Notes: generated by a model not told the origin, from the letters alone. A stretch of 64,000 nt of DNA from an uncultured bacterium (GCA_937863685.1 CALMGM010000008.1:1-64000), one strand, 5' to 3'. Counted from the stretch's first letter, positions 8,406-18,095 are shown. Program-made: numbers and translations.

Positions 8406-9648
8406 GGTCCCTGCCCAATACGTATTCCGCCGCGGCCTTACCGGCCGCATAGCCAGAACTCCAGCACCACTGCAGATTGTAGCCCCCGGTGTCGCCGTCC
8501 ACATCCAGCAGTTCGCCGCAGAAGAACAGGCCCGGGGCCTTTTTGGACATCAGCGTTTCCGGAAATACCTGTCGGCAGTCCACCCCGCCGGCCGTGACCT
8601 GGGCCTCTTTAAAAGGCCGCCGGCCCTTGATGTCTGTCTTCCAATTACAGAGGTTCTTCTGCAGCCTCTCCATTTGAAGATCGGATATTTCGCGGCAGGG
8701 AGAGTCAATATCCAGCCAGCTTTGGAGCACCATGGCCTGACCTAACTTCTCCGGCAGCAGTCCGGTCAAAAAATCCTTGGCCAGACGGGGACCGAGTCTT
8801 TGCCGCCTTTCTTTAAGCAATAGTTCCACTTCGATCTCGTCGATGTAAGGCAGGAAATTGATCCGGCACTCCAGATCCTTGGCAGATATCATTCGGCTGG
8901 CCTTGAGGGCCAGCGGACCGGACAGACCGTAGTGGGTGAACAACCCTTCGTCGATGATATCGAAGACAATTTTACCATCCCGGCTGATGGTCAGTCTAAG
9001 ATCCATTCTTAAGCCCTGAAGTTTGTGAAACCAGTTCCCGGCCAGCATCAGCGGCACCAGGGCCGGCTCCGGGGTAACGATGGCATGGCTCTGCTTAGAG
9101 GCCAGTTCGTAGCCCTGACCGGTGGAGCCGAACTGCGGGCTGGCCGCCCCGCCGCAGGCCAGGATCACCGCTTCCGATCCATGTTTGGCCCCTCTTTGGC
9201 TGATCTCCCAGCCGTCTGGGGTCCTGGCCAGGGTCACCATCTCGGACCGCAGGCTTATCTCCACCCCCAGCCTTTTCATCTCCTGCTCCAGGCAGAACAG
9301 CACCGAGGAGGCCTCGTTGCTGCGGGGGAAATATCTTCCCCGGCTGTCGGCATAATAAGTAAGACCCAAGCCTTCGAAAAAGTCCAGGGTGCCCTTCAGC
9401 CCGAGATCACCAAGAATGTTCCCGGCCAGCTTGAGATCCCCGCCGTGGAATTTATCCAATGATATGTTCTGATTGGTGAAATTGCAGCGGCCGTTGCCGG
9501 TGGCTAAAAGTTTGCGGCCCAAGGAGCCGTTCTTCTCCCAGAGCCGCACCCGGCCGCCCTTCCCGGCGGCGATGATGGCCGCCATCATCCCGGCCGGCCC
9601 GCCGCCGATAATATCGATATGCTTGGTCAAGCTGTTATCCTGCTTCAT
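8401..9648 (-). CDS. HI0933/BaiN-family FAD-dependent flavoprotein
   Basis: A 415-residue flavoprotein of the HI0933/BaiN group (often annotated as aminoacetone oxidase family or NAD(P)/FAD-dependent oxidoreductase). Seen: the FAD-binding Rossmann motif IIGGGPAGMMAAI at about residues 13-25, the family signature ATGNGRCNFTN, and the C-terminal GGYNLQWCWSSGYAAG that closes the FAD site. The physiological substrate cannot be told from the sequence; the BaiN subgroup reduces bile-acid intermediates, but most members are uncharacterised. It overlaps the end of hypB by 14 nt, so it belongs to the same transcription unit. The stop codon coincides with a family D repeat. Confidence 0.85.
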   Translation of the reverse strand: MKQDNSLTKHIDIIGGGPAGMMAAIIAAGKGGRVRLWEKNGSLGRKLLATGNGRCNFTNQNISLDKFHGGDLKLAGNILGDLGLKGTLDFFEGLGLTYYADSRGRYFPRSNEASSVLFCLEQEMKRLGVEISLRSEMVTLARTPDGWEISQRGAKHGSEAVILACGGAASPQFGSTGQGYELASKQSHAIVTPEPALVPLMLAGNWFHKLQGLRMDLRLTISRDGKIVFDIIDEGLFTHYGLSGPLALKASRMISAKDLECRINFLPYIDEIEVELLLKERRQRLGPRLAKDFLTGLLPEKLGQAMVLQSWLDIDSPCREISDLQMERLQKNLCNWKTDIKGRRPFKEAQVTAGGVDCRQVFPETLMSKKAPGLFFCGELLDVDGDTGGYNLQWCWSSGYAAGKAAAEYVLGRDR

Positions 9649-10312
9649 CGCCTTTCATGCTTTCTACTTTGCCGGACAGCCATTCCAGCCATTCCCCCAT
9701 TCCCTGACCGGTGGCGGCCGACAGTTCGAAGATGGGGGCCTCCCGGTTTATCCTCCGGACGTCGGCCCGGGCCTTGTCCAGGCCGAAGTTCACCGCCTTC
9801 AGCAGGTCGATCTTGGAGAATATCACCGCCCCGGCCTCGGAAAATATCAGCGGGTATTTGGCCGGCTTGTCGTCGCCCTCCGGCACCGACAGCACCACCA
9901 CCTTAAAAGCCTCGCCCAGGTCGAACTCCGCCGGGCAGACCAGATTTCCCACGTTCTCCACCGCCAGGATATCCACCTTGTCCAACCGGAAGTCCTGATA
10001 AGCCCGGTGCACCATCCCGGCATCCAGATGACAGCCTCCCTCGGTATTTATCTGCACCACCGGAATGCCCAGGGCCGCCAGCCGCCGGGCATCGTAGTCG
10101 CCGGTGATATCGCCCTCGATCACGGCAAAATTCAGACGATCCTTCAGTCCGAAGATGGTCTTTTCCAGCAAGGTGGTCTTGCCGGCTCCGGGAGAGGCGA
10201 TGAAATTAAGGGCCAGAATGCCGTGCTTATTGAACACTTGGCGGTTGTCATCGGCCCGGTGGCGGTTCTCGTCCAGGATATTTTTCAGTATTTTGATCTC
10301 GGTCATCGGCAT
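9635..10312 (-). CDS. hypB: Hydrogenase nickel incorporation GTPase HypB
   Basis: A SIMIBI-class GTPase of about 225 residues that delivers nickel to [NiFe]-hydrogenase with HypA. Seen: P-loop SPGAGKTT, EGDITGDYDA, TEGGCHLDAGM and KIDLL. The N-terminal CXXCGC and histidine-rich nickel-storage segments found in some family members are absent. The ATG at 10312 is chosen; a TTG at 10321 would overlap hypA by 4 nt, and an ATG at 10306 is also possible. It follows hypA directly. No hydrogenase or other hyp genes are in the window, so the target enzyme lies elsewhere; in some bacteria HypAB also serve urease. Confidence 0.92.
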   Translation of the reverse strand: MPMTEIKILKNILDENRHRADDNRQVFNKHGILALNFIASPGAGKTTLLEKTIFGLKDRLNFAVIEGDITGDYDARRLAALGIPVVQINTEGGCHLDAGMVHRAYQDFRLDKVDILAVENVGNLVCPAEFDLGEAFKVVVLSVPEGDDKPAKYPLIFSEAGAVIFSKIDLLKAVNFGLDKARADVRRINREAPIFELSAATGQGMGEWLEWLSGKVESMKGDEAG

Positions 10313-10317
10313 TGAAT

Positions 10318-10662
10318 TCAATTATCGATTTCCATGCTGTCTATGAACATCTCCCGTCCGTCGATGATCTGTCCGCTCAAAACACCGCATTGGGGGCAGG
10401 TCAGGTCCAGTTCTTCCGACCGGTATTCTGTCCCGCATTCCCGGCAGCGGCACCTGACTGGAACCCACTGAATGTCCAGTTCGGCCCCTTCGGCCCTGGT
10501 GCCGGGTGTCATCATCCGGAAATTCATCTCAACCGCCTCCGGCACGTACCCGGTCAGGCGGCCGATCTGGAGGTTGATCTTCTTTATTCGCAGGGCGCCG
10601 GCCTCTTCGGCCTTGGCCAGGGCGATCTTGATCAGGCTCTGGGTGATTGCCAGTTCGTGCAT
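10318..10662 (-). CDS. hypA: Hydrogenase maturation nickel metallochaperone HypA
   Basis: A 114-residue protein with the invariant N-terminus MHE (His2 is the nickel ligand in the family). The zinc site has two CXXC pairs, C73/C76 in CRECG and C89/C92 in CPQCG. The length matches the family. It passes nickel to the hydrogenase large subunit together with HypB, which is the next gene. Its start overlaps the stop of the DUF2723 gene by one base, tying it to that operon. Confidence 0.95.
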   Translation of the reverse strand: MHELAITQSLIKIALAKAEEAGALRIKKINLQIGRLTGYVPEAVEMNFRMMTPGTRAEGAELDIQWVPVRCRCRECGTEYRSEELDLTCPQCGVLSGQIIDGREMFIDSMEIDN

Positions 10663-13217
10663 CAGCGCATTTTGGCCTTAAGATCGGTGAGCATCTTGGT
10701 GGCCACCGGGTCGTTGGGATTCCTCCTCAGCCAGTCCTGCAGGATGGCGGCCGCCTGGTCGTATCTCTTCTGCTCCATGTAAAGGCCGTACAGTCTGCCG
10801 TAGGGTTCGGCCATGGCGGGGTCCTGCATCAAGGTCTGCTGGTAGTAATATTCGGCTGAGTCGTACATCTTGGCCTGCTGGAAGACACCGCCGATCTGCA
10901 GCTTGGCGTAAGGATTGGCCGGGTCCTTCTCCACCAATTTGTGCAGCCACTCGGAGGCCTTGCCGTAATCTCCCAGTTCGGCATAGGCCACTCCCAGCCA
11001 GTTGTAGCTGGCCGGTTCGGTGGGCAGGATGTTGTAAGCCTGATGGAACTGTTCGATGGACTTCAGCATCCATTCACGATAGCGGTCCTCCCTTTTGGCC
11101 GCCCGTTCGGACTCGGCCTGCTTCCGCATGGCCATCCCCAGCTGCCAGTAGGCCACAGCGTAATTGCCCAGCAGACGTTGGGTGTTGTCATCCTTGAATA
11201 TCCCGGGATCGGTGATGCCCCGGTAGCGGTAGACCTGGGCGATGTTCTTCTCGGTAAGCTCCAGATCGACCTGCTTGTTTGACACCCAGGGCGTCACCCG
11301 GTAGAGCAGCCCCTCGAAGGACAGATGTTTCTGCAGGCCCGCCAGATTGTCGTCGGAGACGGTGACCGCAAAGTATACCGGATATTTCTCGGTGTAACCC
11401 TTGTCGAACACCAACTTGGCAAAGCTGTCAGCCGGGGCCAGTATCTGCTGGATAGAGAGTTTTTTGCCGGCATTGGAGGCGATGATGAACCTGATGGCGA
11501 TGTCGGATAATTTGAATATCTGGCGGTCCTCGGTAATATAGCCCCGGCCGGCCAGCTGGTCGATCTGGTACTCGGAGAGGTCCAGCGGGACACCGTGGCG
11601 GATGGCCTGCTTGAGATACCAGTCGGTGTTGGCCAACGACAGGTTGACTATCCGGACATCCTGCCGGATCCTGTTGGTCTCCTGCATGAACCACACCGGA
11701 TAGGTGTCGTTGTCGCCGTTGGTGAACACGATCCCGCCCGGCTGGGCCGACTGCAGGATGTTGTAGCCGTAATCGTTGGGAATCCAGTTTGCCGAACGGT
11801 CCTTCTCAAAATAATAGTGCTTGATGTTGAAAAGAGCCACCAGGATGATCATGACGCCGATGCCAACGGTAATCCTTTTTGCCCATAGCTCGTTTCCCTT
11901 ATGAAGCAGCTCTTTGACGTTCTTCATCAGGCGCCAGCTGCCCATGCCTACCCAGATGGCGAAGAACAGATAGGCCGGGGCGAAGATGTAATCCCGGTCC
12001 CGGGGCTGGGGATTGGCCATGTTCAGGTAGACCACCAGCCCCAGGCTGGTGATGATGAAAGCCGGCCCGATGATGGAAAAACTCTTGTCCTTCCGTTTAT
12101 AAACATGGAAAAAGCCGGCCACCACCCCCAGGGCTATCAGCATGGTCGCCATCGGGCTGTCGGTGTAAAGGGCCACCAGAACGCCCGCGATCAGCAGGAC
12201 TGCCGAGGTGATCCCGAATTTCTTCTCCTCCCCTTCGATCAGGTGGCAGACCGCCCCGAAGATGCCCAGCACCACCGGCAGCGAGGAGATCCACAGGGCC
12301 GCCGCACCGTGCAGGGCGGAAACGCCGGGCCTGATTATGGGCGCGAACTGCCAGCTGAAGTAGCGCAGGAACATGTGGCCGAACTGGTACATGAAATCCT
12401 CGCGCCGGGTGAAGAAATTGAAGGGCTCGTACTGCTTTCTCTGCAGCACATACATCAGCGAATCCCAGTTGCGGGGGTTGCACATATTGAGGGCCGGGTC
12501 CAGGTTGGCCCTCAGCAGCAGGTAGTAGTTGATGGTGATACCGGCAAAGACCAGGGCGGCCGCCCAGCCCAGGAACTTCCAATCCACCATGGCCCGCCAG
12601 TCGACCAGCAGGATGAACAGGAAGATCGGCCCGGCCGCCAGCAGGGTGGACATATGCCCGGCTATCCCCAGGGTGAACAGGTAGACGATCAGCAGCAGCA
12701 TCTTTCGGTTGCCCACTTTCCCGATCTGGTCGCGCCACCGCAGGGCCAGCCACACCGTCAGAGACATCATGAACATGGCGATGCCGTAAACTTCGGTCTC
12801 AATGGAGTTGTCCCACCAGGTGGGACAGAAGGCCAGGAACAGGGCGGCGGAGGCGCCGGCCAGGTGGATCATCATCTCATCCAGTTTATCCTTGGGCTCG
12901 CCCTTCCATACCACGATCAGTTTGACGGTCAGCAAATATACTATGGCGATGGTCAGGGCCGAAAAGAACGGCGACAGCAGATTCACCCGGAAGGCTATCT
13001 CCTTGAAGAAAGGCAGCAGCATGATGGTCACCCGGCCCACGATGGCGTAAAGCGGATAGCCCGGCGGATGCGGGATGCCCAGTATCTGGGATACGGTGAT
13101 GAACTCCCCACAGTCCCAGAAAGAGGCGGTGGGCGCCATGGTCTTCAGGTAGACTATGAAGGCGGTCAGGAATATGCCCAGCCCCACCCACAGCCTGATC
13201 TTGGTTTCCTTGATCAT
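10662..13217 (-). CDS. DUF2723 membrane protein (O-mannosyltransferase-like) with TPR tail
   Basis: An 851-residue integral membrane protein. The N-terminal half carries about ten hydrophobic helices and the DUF2723 signature ASFWDCGEFI…GIPHPPGYPLY, a GT-C-like fold related to protein O-mannosyltransferases (TMEM260 in eukaryotes). The last 150 residues are TPR repeats (SYNWLGVAYAELGDYGKASEWL…DPANPYAKL). In FCB-type bacteria such proteins probably glycosylate exported proteins, which would suit the many secreted proteins here, but that is inference. It directly abuts cdaA (TAG then ATG) and overlaps hypA by one base. Confidence 0.85.
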   Translation of the reverse strand: MIKETKIRLWVGLGIFLTAFIVYLKTMAPTASFWDCGEFITVSQILGIPHPPGYPLYAIVGRVTIMLLPFFKEIAFRVNLLSPFFSALTIAIVYLLTVKLIVVWKGEPKDKLDEMMIHLAGASAALFLAFCPTWWDNSIETEVYGIAMFMMSLTVWLALRWRDQIGKVGNRKMLLLIVYLFTLGIAGHMSTLLAAGPIFLFILLVDWRAMVDWKFLGWAAALVFAGITINYYLLLRANLDPALNMCNPRNWDSLMYVLQRKQYEPFNFFTRREDFMYQFGHMFLRYFSWQFAPIIRPGVSALHGAAALWISSLPVVLGIFGAVCHLIEGEEKKFGITSAVLLIAGVLVALYTDSPMATMLIALGVVAGFFHVYKRKDKSFSIIGPAFIITSLGLVVYLNMANPQPRDRDYIFAPAYLFFAIWVGMGSWRLMKNVKELLHKGNELWAKRITVGIGVMIILVALFNIKHYYFEKDRSANWIPNDYGYNILQSAQPGGIVFTNGDNDTYPVWFMQETNRIRQDVRIVNLSLANTDWYLKQAIRHGVPLDLSEYQIDQLAGRGYITEDRQIFKLSDIAIRFIIASNAGKKLSIQQILAPADSFAKLVFDKGYTEKYPVYFAVTVSDDNLAGLQKHLSFEGLLYRVTPWVSNKQVDLELTEKNIAQVYRYRGITDPGIFKDDNTQRLLGNYAVAYWQLGMAMRKQAESERAAKREDRYREWMLKSIEQFHQAYNILPTEPASYNWLGVAYAELGDYGKASEWLHKLVEKDPANPYAKLQIGGVFQQAKMYDSAEYYYQQTLMQDPAMAEPYGRLYGLYMEQKRYDQAAAILQDWLRRNPNDPVATKMLTDLKAKMR

Positions 13218-14060
13218 CTAATTCTCCTTGATATTTATGTCAGCAGGTTTATTTTCTTTCATCTCCGCGGGGCCGGACTTGGTGTGCAGGGCCCGGTTGA
13301 GTTTTTCCCTCAGCTCCTGGATATCTTTGAGCTCGATCAGCTTCCCGTAACGGGCGATGGAGATGGACTGTTTCTCCTCCGAGACCACCACCGCCACGGC
13401 GTCGGTCTCCTCGGAAAGGCCCACCGCCGCCCGGTGGCGCATCCCGTGTTCCCCGGAGAAATTGGGATCCTTGGTGATGGGCAGGGTGCAGCCGGCGGCC
13501 ACCACCGTTTCCCCCCGGATGATCACCGCCCCGTCGTGCAGCGGGCCGTCGGGCACGAACAGGGATACCAGCAGCTGCTCGGTCAGACTGGCGTTGAGCT
13601 CCACCCCGGTGGCGGTGTAATTCTTAAGGCCGTCGTTCTTCTCCAGCACGATGATGGCCCCGTAGCCCCTGACCAGCAGGGCCTGGCAGACCTTGATCAC
13701 TTCCTCGATGGCCCGCACTTCTCCTTTGAGAAAGATCCCCAGAAAGCGGTTCCGCCCCAGCTGGGTCATGGCGTTGCGGATCTCCGGCTGGAACAGGATC
13801 ACGAAAGCCACCACCCACACCGTCTTCAGGCTGGAGATCACCCAGCCGGTGCCGGGCAGCTGGTACAGCTGGGCCACCACGGCGACGGCTATCAGCACCA
13901 GCAGGCCGAACATGATCTGGACCGCCCGGGTGCCCTTCATCAGGTGGAATATCCGGTAGATGATATAGGCCACCAGCAGGATATCCAGGATGTCCAGCGG
14001 CCGCACCGTCAAAAAAGACAGCACGCCGGGCAGGTGGAATGTGGGAAATAATTTATCCAT
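13218..14060 (-). CDS. cdaA: Membrane diadenylate cyclase (c-di-AMP synthase)
   Basis: A CdaA/DacA protein of about 280 residues making cyclic di-AMP from two ATP. Seen: three N-terminal membrane helices (DILDILLVAYIIY, VQIMFGLLVLIAVAVVAQL, TVWVVAFVILF), then the DAC domain with DGA in PDGPLHDGAVII and RHR in GMRHRAAVGLSE. The ATG at 14060 is preferred; a TTG at 14075 lies in frame. The start overlaps the folP stop by 8 nt. Linkage of cdaA with folP and ftsH recurs in several phyla. No CdaR/YbbR partner is visible here. Confidence 0.93.
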   Translation of the reverse strand: MDKLFPTFHLPGVLSFLTVRPLDILDILLVAYIIYRIFHLMKGTRAVQIMFGLLVLIAVAVVAQLYQLPGTGWVISSLKTVWVVAFVILFQPEIRNAMTQLGRNRFLGIFLKGEVRAIEEVIKVCQALLVRGYGAIIVLEKNDGLKNYTATGVELNASLTEQLLVSLFVPDGPLHDGAVIIRGETVVAAGCTLPITKDPNFSGEHGMRHRAAVGLSEETDAVAVVVSEEKQSISIARYGKLIELKDIQELREKLNRALHTKSGPAEMKENKPADINIKEN

Positions 14061-14898
14061 TATCGTTTTTATCAATGGCTATGGCAATATTTAACGCCTG
14101 TTTGGTCTCGGTCACGTCGTGGCAGCGGATGATTTTGGCTCCCTTCTGCACCGCCAGCACGGCTGCCGCCAGGCTGCCCGGCAGGCGTTCTGTGGCCGGG
14201 ATATCATTGTTCAATTTCCCGATGAACGATTTCCGGGAAGCACCGATGACCATGGGACAGTCCAGATCCTTGAAATAGGCCAGATTTTTTATCAGGCTCA
14301 GATTGTGCTCCACCGTCTTGCCGAAGCCGATGCCCGGGTCTATGGCGATGGCCGACCGCTCCACTCCGGCATCCAGGGCGACCTGGATCGAATCTTTCAG
14401 ATAAGTCTTTATCTCGCCCAGCAGATCGCCATACTGCGGGTCCTGCTGCATATTCTCCGGCGTGCCCTTGATATGCATCAGCACCAAGCCGGCCTTGAAT
14501 TTCGCCGCCACGGCAGCCATCTCCGGGTCGAACCGCAGGCCGGAAATGTCGTTGACTATTGAAGCTCCCGCTTCCAAAGATTTTTGTGCCACCTGTGATT
14601 TATAGGTATCTATCGAGATCGGAATATCTGTTTTCTTTGACAGGGCTTCGATGATCGGCACCACCCGCTTGATCTCCTCCTGTGCCGTGACCTTGGCCGC
14701 CCCCGGCCGGGTGGATTCGCCCCCGATATCGATAATGTCAGCCCCCTGCTCCACCATCTCCATGGCCCGGACCAGGGCTTGGTCTGTCGTATTGAACCTG
14801 CCGCCGTCGGAAAAGGAATCCGGGGTGACATTGAGAATGCCCATCAACAGCGGTCGAGAACTGACGTCAAATTTATATTTACCACACTGCCAGATCAT
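14053..14898 (-). CDS. folP: Dihydropteroate synthase
   Basis: A 281-residue TIM-barrel enzyme condensing 6-hydroxymethyl-7,8-dihydropterin diphosphate with p-aminobenzoate. Both family signatures are present: MGILNVTPDSFSDGG near the N-terminus and IIDIGGESTRPGA. Further conserved pieces are SIDTYK, NDISGL, DPGIGFGKT and GASRKSF. It follows folE after a gap holding a palindromic element and precedes cdaA, so two folate genes share the unit. Confidence 0.96.
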   Translation of the reverse strand: MIWQCGKYKFDVSSRPLLMGILNVTPDSFSDGGRFNTTDQALVRAMEMVEQGADIIDIGGESTRPGAAKVTAQEEIKRVVPIIEALSKKTDIPISIDTYKSQVAQKSLEAGASIVNDISGLRFDPEMAAVAAKFKAGLVLMHIKGTPENMQQDPQYGDLLGEIKTYLKDSIQVALDAGVERSAIAIDPGIGFGKTVEHNLSLIKNLAYFKDLDCPMVIGASRKSFIGKLNNDIPATERLPGSLAAAVLAVQKGAKIIRCHDVTETKQALNIAIAIDKNDNG

Positions 14899-14917
14899 TG
14901 CTTACCTTTGGGGTTAT

Positions 14918-15029
14918 TTAACCACAAAATGCACAAAGGGCACAAAATCTCTGGATGCTGGAAGAATAAGAATGAAGCAACACTCATTTGAAATATTATT
15001 TTGTGAATTCTGTGCTTTATGCGGTTAAC
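14918..15029. repeat. About 110-bp inverted-repeat element between folE and folP, family D
   Basis: The left end reads TTAACCACAAAATGCACAAA and the right end, reverse-complemented, reads GGTTAACCGCATAAAGCACA; both continue into CACAAAAT. The arms are about 30 bases with a roughly 50-base centre, so the RNA would fold into one long hairpin. No transposase is encoded; it looks like a small non-autonomous element. Confidence 0.7.
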
Positions 15030-15037
15030 CAGGAGTC

Positions 15038-15649
15038 TTACCGCCCCTTTATCAGTGCCAGCGCTTCCAGCCGGGTGGACTCCCGCTTCATCCCGCCCCG
15101 GATGGCGGAAGTTACCACGGACGACCCCGGTTTCTTGACCCCCCGCATGGTCAGGCAAAGATGTTCGGCTTCAACTACGACCAACACTCCCAGGGGTTTC
15201 AGCTTCTTCATCAACAGATCGGCGATGTCGGCAGCCAAACGTTCCTGCAGCTGCAGCCTTTTGGCCATGGCCTCCACCACCTTCACCAGGCTGGAGAACC
15301 CGGTGATCTTGTTGTTGCGGGGAATGTAGGCGATGTGCACCTTGCCGAAGAACGGCAGCAGGTGGTGCTCGCACAGCGAATGGAAGGTGATGTCCTTGAC
15401 CAGGATCATCTCGTCCTCGTTCTTGGCGGTGTATACTTTCAGCTGGTCGATGGGATCGTCAGCCATGCCGGACAGGATCTCCTGGTACATTCGGGCCACC
15501 CGGCAGGGGGTTTCTTTCAGCCCCTCGCGCCGGGGATCCTCGCCCACCGCCAGCAGCAATTGATGAACGGCCTTCTCGATGGCGGCGCCGTCGGTGCCGG
15601 CTGCCTTTTTAAGCCTGGGCCGTGGGAGTGTTGTTGTTTTTCTTTTCAT
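15038..15649 (-). CDS. folE: GTP cyclohydrolase I (FolE type)
   Basis: A 203-residue enzyme converting GTP to 7,8-dihydroneopterin triphosphate, the first step of folate/pterin synthesis. Zinc and active-site signatures are present: HSLCEHHLLPFFGKVHIAYIP supplies Cys and His ligands, and AEHLCLTMRGVKKPGS supplies the second Cys. The length and the N-terminal AVGEDPRREGLKETP segment match the family. Its start lies 41 nt inside the end of ftsH, an unusually long overlap that suggests translational coupling. Confidence 0.96.
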   Translation of the reverse strand: MKRKTTTLPRPRLKKAAGTDGAAIEKAVHQLLLAVGEDPRREGLKETPCRVARMYQEILSGMADDPIDQLKVYTAKNEDEMILVKDITFHSLCEHHLLPFFGKVHIAYIPRNNKITGFSSLVKVVEAMAKRLQLQERLAADIADLLMKKLKPLGVLVVVEAEHLCLTMRGVKKPGSSVVTSAIRGGMKRESTRLEALALIKGR

Positions 15650-17561
15650 CGCTATTTCCCAGTTTGGGCGGCAGCTGCTCGCCCTTGATTATCATCTCCA
15701 CCTCTTCGCCGTCCAGGCATTCCCGCTCCAGCAGGGCTTGGGAGATGGCATGGAGTTTTTCTATATTTTCCTTCAGGAGAGCCTTGGCCTTCTTGTTGGC
15801 CCCTTCCACCAGCGACCTTATCTCGGAATCTATCAGCTCCGAGGTCTGCTCGGAATAATTCTTGATATGCCCGTAGTCCCGTCCCAGAAAGACCTCCTCG
15901 TCCTTCTGCCCGAAGGTCAGCGGCCCCAGCTTGTCGCTCATGCCCCATTCGCAGACCATCTTGCGGGCCAGATTTGTGGCCTTTTCCAGGTCGTTGCCCG
16001 ACCCGGTGGAAAGTTCGTCGAATACCAGCTGCTCGGCCGCCCGTCCCCCCAGCATGGTGGATATCTGGTTGACGCACCAGGTGCGGGAATAGTTGTGCTT
16101 CTCGTCTATGGGCAGGGAGACGGTGACCCCCAGGGCCCGCCCCCGGGGGATGATGGTGACCTTGTGGATGGGATCGGTGCCGGGTATCAGCCGGCTGACC
16201 AGGGTATGGCCGGCCTCGTGATAGGCAGTCATCTTTTTCTCGTCCTCGGAGATCACCATGCTGCGGCGCTCGGCACCCATCAGCACCTTGTCCTTGGCCT
16301 CCTCGAAATCTATCATGAATACCTTGTCGCGGTTCCGGCGGGCGGCCAGCAGGGCGGCCTCGTTGACCATGTTGGCGATGTCGGCCCCGGAAAAGCCCGG
16401 AGTGCTGCGGGCCAGCACTTTGAGGTTGACATCCTCGGACAGCGGCTTGTTCTTGGTATGGACCTTAAGGATGCCCTCCCGGCCCACCAGGTCGGGGCGA
16501 TCCACCACGATCACCCGGTCAAAACGGCCCGGCCTTAACAGGGCCGGATCCAGCACGTCGGGGCGGTTGGTGGCGGCCACGATGATCACTCCCTCGTTGC
16601 CGGCAAAACCGTCCATCTCCACCAGCAGGGCGTTCAGGGTCTGCTCCCGCTCGTCATGTCCGCCCCCGATCCCGGCCCCCCGGTGGCGGCCCACCGCGTC
16701 GATCTCATCGATGAAGATGATGCAGGGGGCGCTGCGCTTGCCCTGCTCGAACAGGTCACGCACCCGGGCGGCCCCTACCCCCACGAACATCTCCACGAAG
16801 TCAGATCCGGAGATGGAGAAGAACGGCACTCCGGCCTCGCCGGCCACTGCCTTGGCCAGCAGGGTCTTGCCGGTCCCCGGCGGACCCAGCAACAAGGCGC
16901 CCTTGGGTATCTTGCCGCCCAGCTTGGTGAATTTCTTGGGCTCCTTTAAAAACTCTATTATCTCCTTCAGGTCCTCCTTGGCCTCGTCGGCCCCGGCCAC
17001 GTCGCTGAAGGTTATTTTTATGCGGTCCTCGGACAGCAGTTTGGCCTTGCTCTTGCCGAAGGAGAACACCCCTTTCTGGCCGCCCTGCATCTGGCGCATG
17101 AAGACGAACCACAGCACTCCGATGACGATCAGAAAGCCCCAGTTCATCAGGAAGGATAATATCGGGTTGGGGGCGGTGGATTCGGCCTTGATCTGGATGC
17201 CCCGGCTCTCCAGGTCGGCTATCAGTCCGGGATCCTCGATGGGCAGGTAGGTCTTGAACTTGGGGTATTCGCTACGGATGCCCCTATCCACCTTGACCTT
17301 GGTGGTCTTGAACTTGCCCTTGACCTCCCGGTCGTAGAAGGTAACCTGGGTAACATTCCCGGCGTTGATCTCCTCGCGAAACTGGGAATATATGATATCC
17401 ATCTGTTTCTCTTTGCCGCCCGAGAATAGCTGGTACATGGTGATTCCCAGCATGAAGATTATAACCCAGAACAGCAGGGTGCTGGTGCCGCTCCTCCAAT
17501 TGGGGGCCGGCGGCAGCTTGTTCATCCGCTTGTTCCTGTTCTGTTTGACGGGATTGGCCAT
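15609..17561 (-). CDS. ftsH: ATP-dependent zinc metalloprotease FtsH
   Basis: A 650-residue membrane-anchored AAA+ protease for quality control of membrane and some cytosolic proteins. Seen: two N-terminal membrane helices (about residues 28-46 and 135-155), Walker A GPPGTGKT at 226-233, Walker [12 protein letters not shown], the second region of homology [19 protein letters not shown], and the zinc motif HEAGH at 448-452. The length matches the family. It directly follows hpt (one stop codon apart), in the widespread order tilS-hpt-ftsH. Confidence 0.97.
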   Translation of the reverse strand: MANPVKQNRNKRMNKLPPAPNWRSGTSTLLFWVIIFMLGITMYQLFSGGKEKQMDIIYSQFREEINAGNVTQVTFYDREVKGKFKTTKVKVDRGIRSEYPKFKTYLPIEDPGLIADLESRGIQIKAESTAPNPILSFLMNWGFLIVIGVLWFVFMRQMQGGQKGVFSFGKSKAKLLSEDRIKITFSDVAGADEAKEDLKEIIEFLKEPKKFTKLGGKIPKGALLLGPPGTGKTLLAKAVAGEAGVPFFSISGSDFVEMFVGVGAARVRDLFEQGKRSAPCIIFIDEIDAVGRHRGAGIGGGHDEREQTLNALLVEMDGFAGNEGVIIVAATNRPDVLDPALLRPGRFDRVIVVDRPDLVGREGILKVHTKNKPLSEDVNLKVLARSTPGFSGADIANMVNEAALLAARRNRDKVFMIDFEEAKDKVLMGAERRSMVISEDEKKMTAYHEAGHTLVSRLIPGTDPIHKVTIIPRGRALGVTVSLPIDEKHNYSRTWCVNQISTMLGGRAAEQLVFDELSTGSGNDLEKATNLARKMVCEWGMSDKLGPLTFGQKDEEVFLGRDYGHIKNYSEQTSELIDSEIRSLVEGANKKAKALLKENIEKLHAISQALLERECLDGEEVEMIIKGEQLPPKLGNSDEKKNNNTPTAQA

Positions 17562-18095
17562 CTATTCCTCCTCGACCCAGCTTACATATGGCAGGTTACG
17601 GTATTGCTGAGCATGGTCCAGACCGTAACCGATGACGAATTTATCAGGTATGGTAAAACCGACGTATTTTAAAATGCCCGGCTCCTTCTGACGCCGTTCC
17701 TTCTTGTCCAGCAGGGCGCAGATCACCAGGCTGGCGGGACCCCTGGTCTTAAGATTGTCGATCAGGTATGACAGGGTGATCCCGCTGTCCACGATGTCCT
17801 CCACCAAGATGACATCGCGGCCTTTGATGTTGGTGTTCAGGTCCTGCAGCAGGCGGACCACCCCGCTGGAGTTTTTCTGGCTGCCGTAGCTTTCCACCGA
17901 GATGAAATCCACTTCCAGGGGTATGGTGATGGCCCTTATCAGGTCGGCCAGAAAGACGAACGAGCCGCGCAGGACGCCCACCAACACCGGATTCCTGTCG
18001 CGGTAATCCTGGGAGATATCATGCCCCATCTCGGCGATCCTTTGTTGGATCTGGTCGCTGGAGATAAGGGTTTTCATCGGACCATTGAGCGTCAT
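17562..18095 (-). CDS. hpt: Hypoxanthine(-guanine) phosphoribosyltransferase
   Basis: A salvage enzyme of about 177 residues making IMP or GMP from the base and PRPP. The PRPP-binding motif VILVEDIVDSGITL is present, with VGVLRGSFVFLADL and a C-terminal DKFVIGYGLD segment. The ATG at 18095 is chosen: it overlaps the tilS stop as ATGA. The ATG at 18077 (MKTLISS) is an alternative. The frame continues upstream, but that part only shadows tilS. Confidence 0.94.
   Translation of the reverse strand: MTLNGPMKTLISSDQIQQRIAEMGHDISQDYRDRNPVLVGVLRGSFVFLADLIRAITIPLEVDFISVESYGSQKNSSGVVRLLQDLNTNIKGRDVILVEDIVDSGITLSYLIDNLKTRGPASLVICALLDKKERRQKEPGILKYVGFTIPDKFVIGYGLDHAQQYRNLPYVSWVEEE

Noticed and set aside
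8136-8504. Longer start (8330 or 8504) for the small exported protein
   Set aside because: The region encodes no signal peptide and coincides with interspersed repeats and the baiN C-terminus, even though GGGGAGG precedes the ATG at 8330.
11901-14051. Very long plus-strand open frame (716 codons) opposite the DUF2723 and cdaA genes
   Set aside because: It is antisense to two clearly conserved genes, is rich in His/Gln/Gly/Asp as shadow frames are, and has no domain or ribosome site.
14061-14075. TTG start of cdaA at 14075
   Set aside because: An ATG five codons downstream gives a short 8-nt overlap with folP and a normal N-terminus.
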